This document shows positions 22,978 through 25,471 of a stretch of 25,471 nt of DNA, one piece after another. Numbering within the stretch: position 1 is the stretch's first letter; every line of letters begins with the position of its first letter. The stretch lies in NCBI GenBank assembly GCA_041669225.1, contig JBAYBO010000011.1, forward strand, positions 1-25,471. Direction: 5' to 3'. A model generated the notes under the pieces. It searched no databases. It saw only the letters and a list, made by a program, of their open reading frames with translations, and was not told the DNA's origin. This DNA is from UBA1424 sp041669225 (GTDB lineage Bacteria > Bacillota_I > Bacilli_A > RFN20 > CAG-826). The position numbers and the translations under genes were made by a program.

Positions 22978-23976
22978 CTATTCGGCGATACTTGATTTCA
23001 ATTTAGTGACGAGTTCCTTCATAACGGTCTCGTTTTTCTTTAAAAATTCTTTAGCTGTCTCGCGTCCCTGTCCGATTCTTTCGCCGTTATATTCATACCA
23101 TGAACCAGCTTTTTTTATAAGACCCATGTCAATCGAAAGATCGAGAACTTCGCCTTCTTTTGATATGCCGCGACCATAAATGATGTCAACTTTACAAGAT
23201 TTAAATGGTGGGGCAACCTTATTTTTAACAATTTTAATATTGACAGTGTTACCAACGAGGTCATTACCGTTTTTGATAGCTTCTGAACGACGAATATCAA
23301 TCCGCACGGATGCATAGAATTTCAAAGCTCGACCACCGCTTGTTGTTTCCGGGTTACCATAGACAATACCAACTTTCTCGCGAAGTTGATTAATGAAAAC
23401 GATTGTACAAGCCGAGCGATTTAAAACCGCGACCAACTTGCGCATCGCCTTGGACATTAAGCGAGCTTGCAAACCAACTTGATTATCACCCATTAATCCA
23501 TCGAGTTCCGCCTGTGGAACGAGCGCGGCTACGCTATCGACGACGATAATATCAATTGCTCCGCTTGAAGCTAACATTTCAACAATTTCAAGTGCCTGTT
23601 CACCGCTATCGGGCTGCGATAGGATCAAATCATCGATATCAACGCCAAGATTACGAGCATACACTGGGTCAATTGAATGTTCAGCATCAACAAAAGCTGC
23701 TCGTCCTCCCATTTTTTGCGCTTCCGCAATAGCGTGAAGAGCAAGAGTGGTTTTACCACTGCTTTCGGGTCCATAAATTTCAATAATCCGTCCTTTTGGA
23801 TAGCCGCCGACGCCAAGTGAATAATCTAGAAGGAGCGAACCAGAAGGAATCGCGTCGACTTCGACGTGACGTCTTTCGCCTAAGCGCATAACCGCGCCTT
23901 TGCCATAAGTTTTTTCGATAGCCTTTAACGCCTCATCGAGGGCGGACATTTTGTCTTTGTTTGCATCTTTTGCCAT
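22978..23976 (-). CDS. recA: Recombinase A
   Basis: The 332-residue strand-exchange protein has Walker A GPESSGKT (69-76), AFVDAEHSIDPVYAR (family AEHALDP, here Ser for Ala), Walker B IIVVDS, and the L2-region NPETTSGGRALKFYASVR. Its C-terminus is short and lacks the long acidic tail of many RecA proteins, ending KSSIAE. ATG 23976 is preceded by GAGGAT. It follows cinA by 51 nt, an interval with a possible operator; pgsA-cinA-recA is the classic Bacillota order. Confidence 0.97.
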   Translation of the reverse strand: MAKDANKDKMSALDEALKAIEKTYGKGAVMRLGERRHVEVDAIPSGSLLLDYSLGVGGYPKGRIIEIYGPESSGKTTLALHAIAEAQKMGGRAAFVDAEHSIDPVYARNLGVDIDDLILSQPDSGEQALEIVEMLASSGAIDIIVVDSVAALVPQAELDGLMGDNQVGLQARLMSKAMRKLVAVLNRSACTIVFINQLREKVGIVYGNPETTSGGRALKFYASVRIDIRRSEAIKNGNDLVGNTVNIKIVKNKVAPPFKSCKVDIIYGRGISKEGEVLDLSIDMGLIKKAGSWYEYNGERIGQGRETAKEFLKKNETVMKELVTKLKSSIAE

Positions 23977-24001
23977 ATTTTATCCTCACTAGATATATAG
24001 G

Positions 24002-24020
24002 AACGAAATTTGCATTCGTT
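24002..24020. promoter_or_regulatory. Inverted repeat upstream of recA
   Basis: AACGAA (24002-24007) and TTCGTT (24015-24020) flank a 7-nt spacer. On the minus strand the site ends just upstream of a TATATA -10-like element and 26 nt before the recA ATG, a good place for a repressor. It is not a canonical LexA box. No T run follows, so it is not a terminator for cinA. Confidence 0.35.
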
Positions 24021-24027
24021 ACTAAAA

Positions 24028-24492
24028 TTATTTAATTATGCTCTCCAACGTGTTGAGCATCAACGTAACTGTCTGCTTTCTTATTTTGTCACGCGTGCCG
24101 ACTAGATTTAGGGGTATTCCCCACACATTATCTTTACTAGCCACTGCGAGATAAACAACACCGACTTCTTGCTTTTCATCATTTGTTGTCGGACCGGCGT
24201 TACCAGTCACGGCGATACAGTAGTCAACGTTCAAAAGCGTACGACCATTATATGCCATTTCACTTGCAACTTCCCATGAGACGACTCCAAATTCATCAAT
24301 TGATTTTTCTCTTACTGCCGCGAGAGTAATTTTTAACTCAGGAGAGTATGCAACAATGCTTCCTCGAAAGACCTCGCTTGCGCCGGCAATATCTGTAATA
24401 GTCGAGGCAAATAGCCCTCCTGTCATCGATTCTACGGCGCCGATGGTGAGGTTCTTAGCTTTAAGAATTTCAACTAGTTTTTGCGCTTTCAT
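24028..24492 (-). CDS. cinA: CinA C-terminal domain protein (nicotinamide-nucleotide amidase, PncC type)
   Basis: This 154-residue protein corresponds to the CinA C-terminal domain only, without the N-terminal competence/damage domain. AVESMTGGLFASTITDIAGAS (19-39) and GNAGPTTND are characteristic; the TGxAGP form is common. PncC-type enzymes deamidate NMN to NaMN. ATG 24492 has GGAGGAG upstream and lies 23 nt inside the end of pgsA, so they are coupled. Its place before recA is the usual one. Confidence 0.92.
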   Translation of the reverse strand: MKAQKLVEILKAKNLTIGAVESMTGGLFASTITDIAGASEVFRGSIVAYSPELKITLAAVREKSIDEFGVVSWEVASEMAYNGRTLLNVDYCIAVTGNAGPTTNDEKQEVGVVYLAVASKDNVWGIPLNLVGTRDKIRKQTVTLMLNTLESIIK

Positions 24493-25117
24493 TCTTATTC
24501 TCCTCCATTAAAACTTGACGATTTTGAACCACGTAAATAACGCCTGATAAAAGTGAAACGGCCGTTGCTAAATATACAAGAATCTCCGCGATTTTTAGTC
24601 CATTTGGAAAACCGGAATCAAAATATGAAAAAGGCCATCCGTTAAGCAAAATAGCGACAATCGCAACCATTTGCAGAACAGTTTTGGCTTTGCCAAATAT
24701 ATTCGCGGCGATTACTTTATTTTTCGTAACGGCAATAAGTCTTAATGCGTCGACGATTAAGTCGCGGGCGATTAATATGATGGCACACCAAAGCGAGAAC
24801 GTTAGATTACCTGAAGCATAATGGGGGGCAACGATGAGAAATATTAACAACCCATCAATTAAGAGCTTGTCAGCTATCGGATCTAAAAACTTACCCAAAT
24901 CCGTTATCTGATTATTGCGACGAGCAAGATAACCATCAAACCAGTCTGTCGCTGAAGCGATTATAAAAACAATCGTTGCCATGAAATAAACTAAATTTAT
25001 TCCACTGCTGCCTAACATTGGAACGCTGATGTTGAGAAGAGATAAAACGAAAAGCGCAATCAACATCGCGACCACGATTACAATTCGTGAAATAGTAATC
25101 TTTGTTGGTAAATTCAT
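24470..25117 (-). CDS. pgsA: CDP-diacylglycerol-glycerol-3-phosphate 3-phosphatidyltransferase
   Basis: The 215-residue integral membrane enzyme makes phosphatidylglycerol phosphate from CDP-DAG and glycerol 3-phosphate. The CDP-alcohol phosphotransferase motif is complete: D58, D61-G62, A65-R66, G75, D79, D83 (DxxDGxxARx8Gx3Dx3D). About five or six hydrophobic helices are visible, and the protein begins MNLPTKITISR, as in Bacilli. The start is ATG 25117, four bases after AGGAG (25126-25122). A longer open frame upstream runs into rnpB and is rejected. Cotranscription with cinA and recA is likely. Confidence 0.94.
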   Translation of the reverse strand: MNLPTKITISRIVIVVAMLIALFVLSLLNISVPMLGSSGINLVYFMATIVFIIASATDWFDGYLARRNNQITDLGKFLDPIADKLLIDGLLIFLIVAPHYASGNLTFSLWCAIILIARDLIVDALRLIAVTKNKVIAANIFGKAKTVLQMVAIVAILLNGWPFSYFDSGFPNGLKIAEILVYLATAVSLLSGVIYVVQNRQVLMEENKNESAKTS

Positions 25118-25130
25118 AAATCTCCTAAGT

Positions 25131-25471
25131 GAGTACCGACCCTGTAAGCCATGTTCTGTCAAGGATAACAATTTATCTATGCACAATGTGCATGCGTACC
25201 ATGATTCGTTTATCTAGGTACACTTCCCCTACCAATTTTGGGTTTCTCGCTTGTGGGGTTTACCGCGTTCCACCTTAGTATTTCTACTAAGCTTCGTCAC
25301 TGTGGCACTTTCAGGAAATCAACCATAGCCGAGGCTTTAGGTTTCTTTCCGCCGTTATGCGCTCCCGCATACCTAGCGTTATTTTTTCCGCTAGCGCAAT
25401 CACTACTGGCATCACAGCCAGTGCGAGCATGGACTTTCCTCTGGAATAACCAGCAGTTATCGAGGTCGGTG
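25131..25471 (-). ncRNA. rnpB: RNase P RNA, type B (5' end at or just beyond the window)
   Basis: The minus strand carries the catalytic-core landmarks of bacterial RNase P RNA. GAGGAAAGTCCATGCTCGC (25442-25423) is the P4 5' strand with conserved region I, and ACAGAACATGGCTTACAG (25159-25142) is the 3' strand. AAGTGCCACAGTGACGAAG and GGTGGAACGCGGTAAACCCC lie between and closely match the Bacillus (type B) sequence. P1 is seen as ACCGACC (25470-25464) pairing with GGTCGGT (25141-25135). At about 341 nt within the window it is shorter than the roughly 400-nt Bacillus RNA. Its 3' end is only about 13 nt before the pgsA start region; no terminator lies between. It processes the 5' ends of tRNAs. 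Confidence 0.97.

Noticed and set aside
25118..25186. N-terminal extension of PgsA upstream of 25117
   Set aside because: The extension would be translated from the 3' end of rnpB. The internal ATG at 25117 has an AGGAG and matches the family start.

Overview
The window is chromosomal housekeeping DNA from a low-GC, Gram-positive bacterium. Gene content and order (argS-rpoE-fba, ychF-ispF-gltX slot, rny-ymdB-miaB-ymcA, pgsA-cinA-recA, type-B RNase P RNA) place it in Bacillota/Bacilli. Compact operons, absence of mutS/mutL from the usual ymcA-miaA interval, a stand-alone RQC-like protein and a lone Nfu scaffold suggest a reduced, Mollicutes-like uncultured Bacilli lineage; that placement is inference. 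UGA is a normal stop (nrnA ends in TGA), so this is not the UGA=Trp code of mycoplasmas. I see no insertion sequence, phage, CRISPR array or tRNA gene.

Layout. 1-1620: end of an unidentified gene, a possible small terminator-ended RNA, a four-helix membrane protein, an RQC-minor-like DNA-binding protein (minus) and a divergent Nfu-type Fe-S scaffold. 1644-3375: cysQ-like phosphatase and nrnA (minus). 3393-6393: argS-rpoE-fba with its own promoter and terminator. 6390-9376: ychF, ispF and a GluRS-like protein whose catalytic motifs are all eroded. 9383-9711: a cold-shock gene with a complex upstream region. 9712-22481: a long minus-strand run starting at a structured rny leader, through rny, ymdB, miaB, ymcA, miaA, tcdA, fhs and a DUF951 gene to a three-gene FtsX/MacB-type ABC system. 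22679-22975: an XRE regulator on the plus strand, convergent with recA. 22978-25471: rnpB, pgsA, cinA and recA, minus strand, without a visible terminator between them.

The genes form functional groups: RNA turnover (rny, ymdB, a YlbF/YmcA protein, nrnA with cysQ, rnpB), tRNA position-37 modification (miaA, miaB, tcdA), translation (argS, ychF), core metabolism (fba, fhs, ispF, pgsA, Nfu) and DNA repair (recA). The points most worth a second look are the GluRS-like pseudoenzyme in the conserved gltX position, the roughly 195-nt multi-hairpin leader of rny, the rnpB-pgsA junction, and palindromes upstream of recA and the XRE gene.
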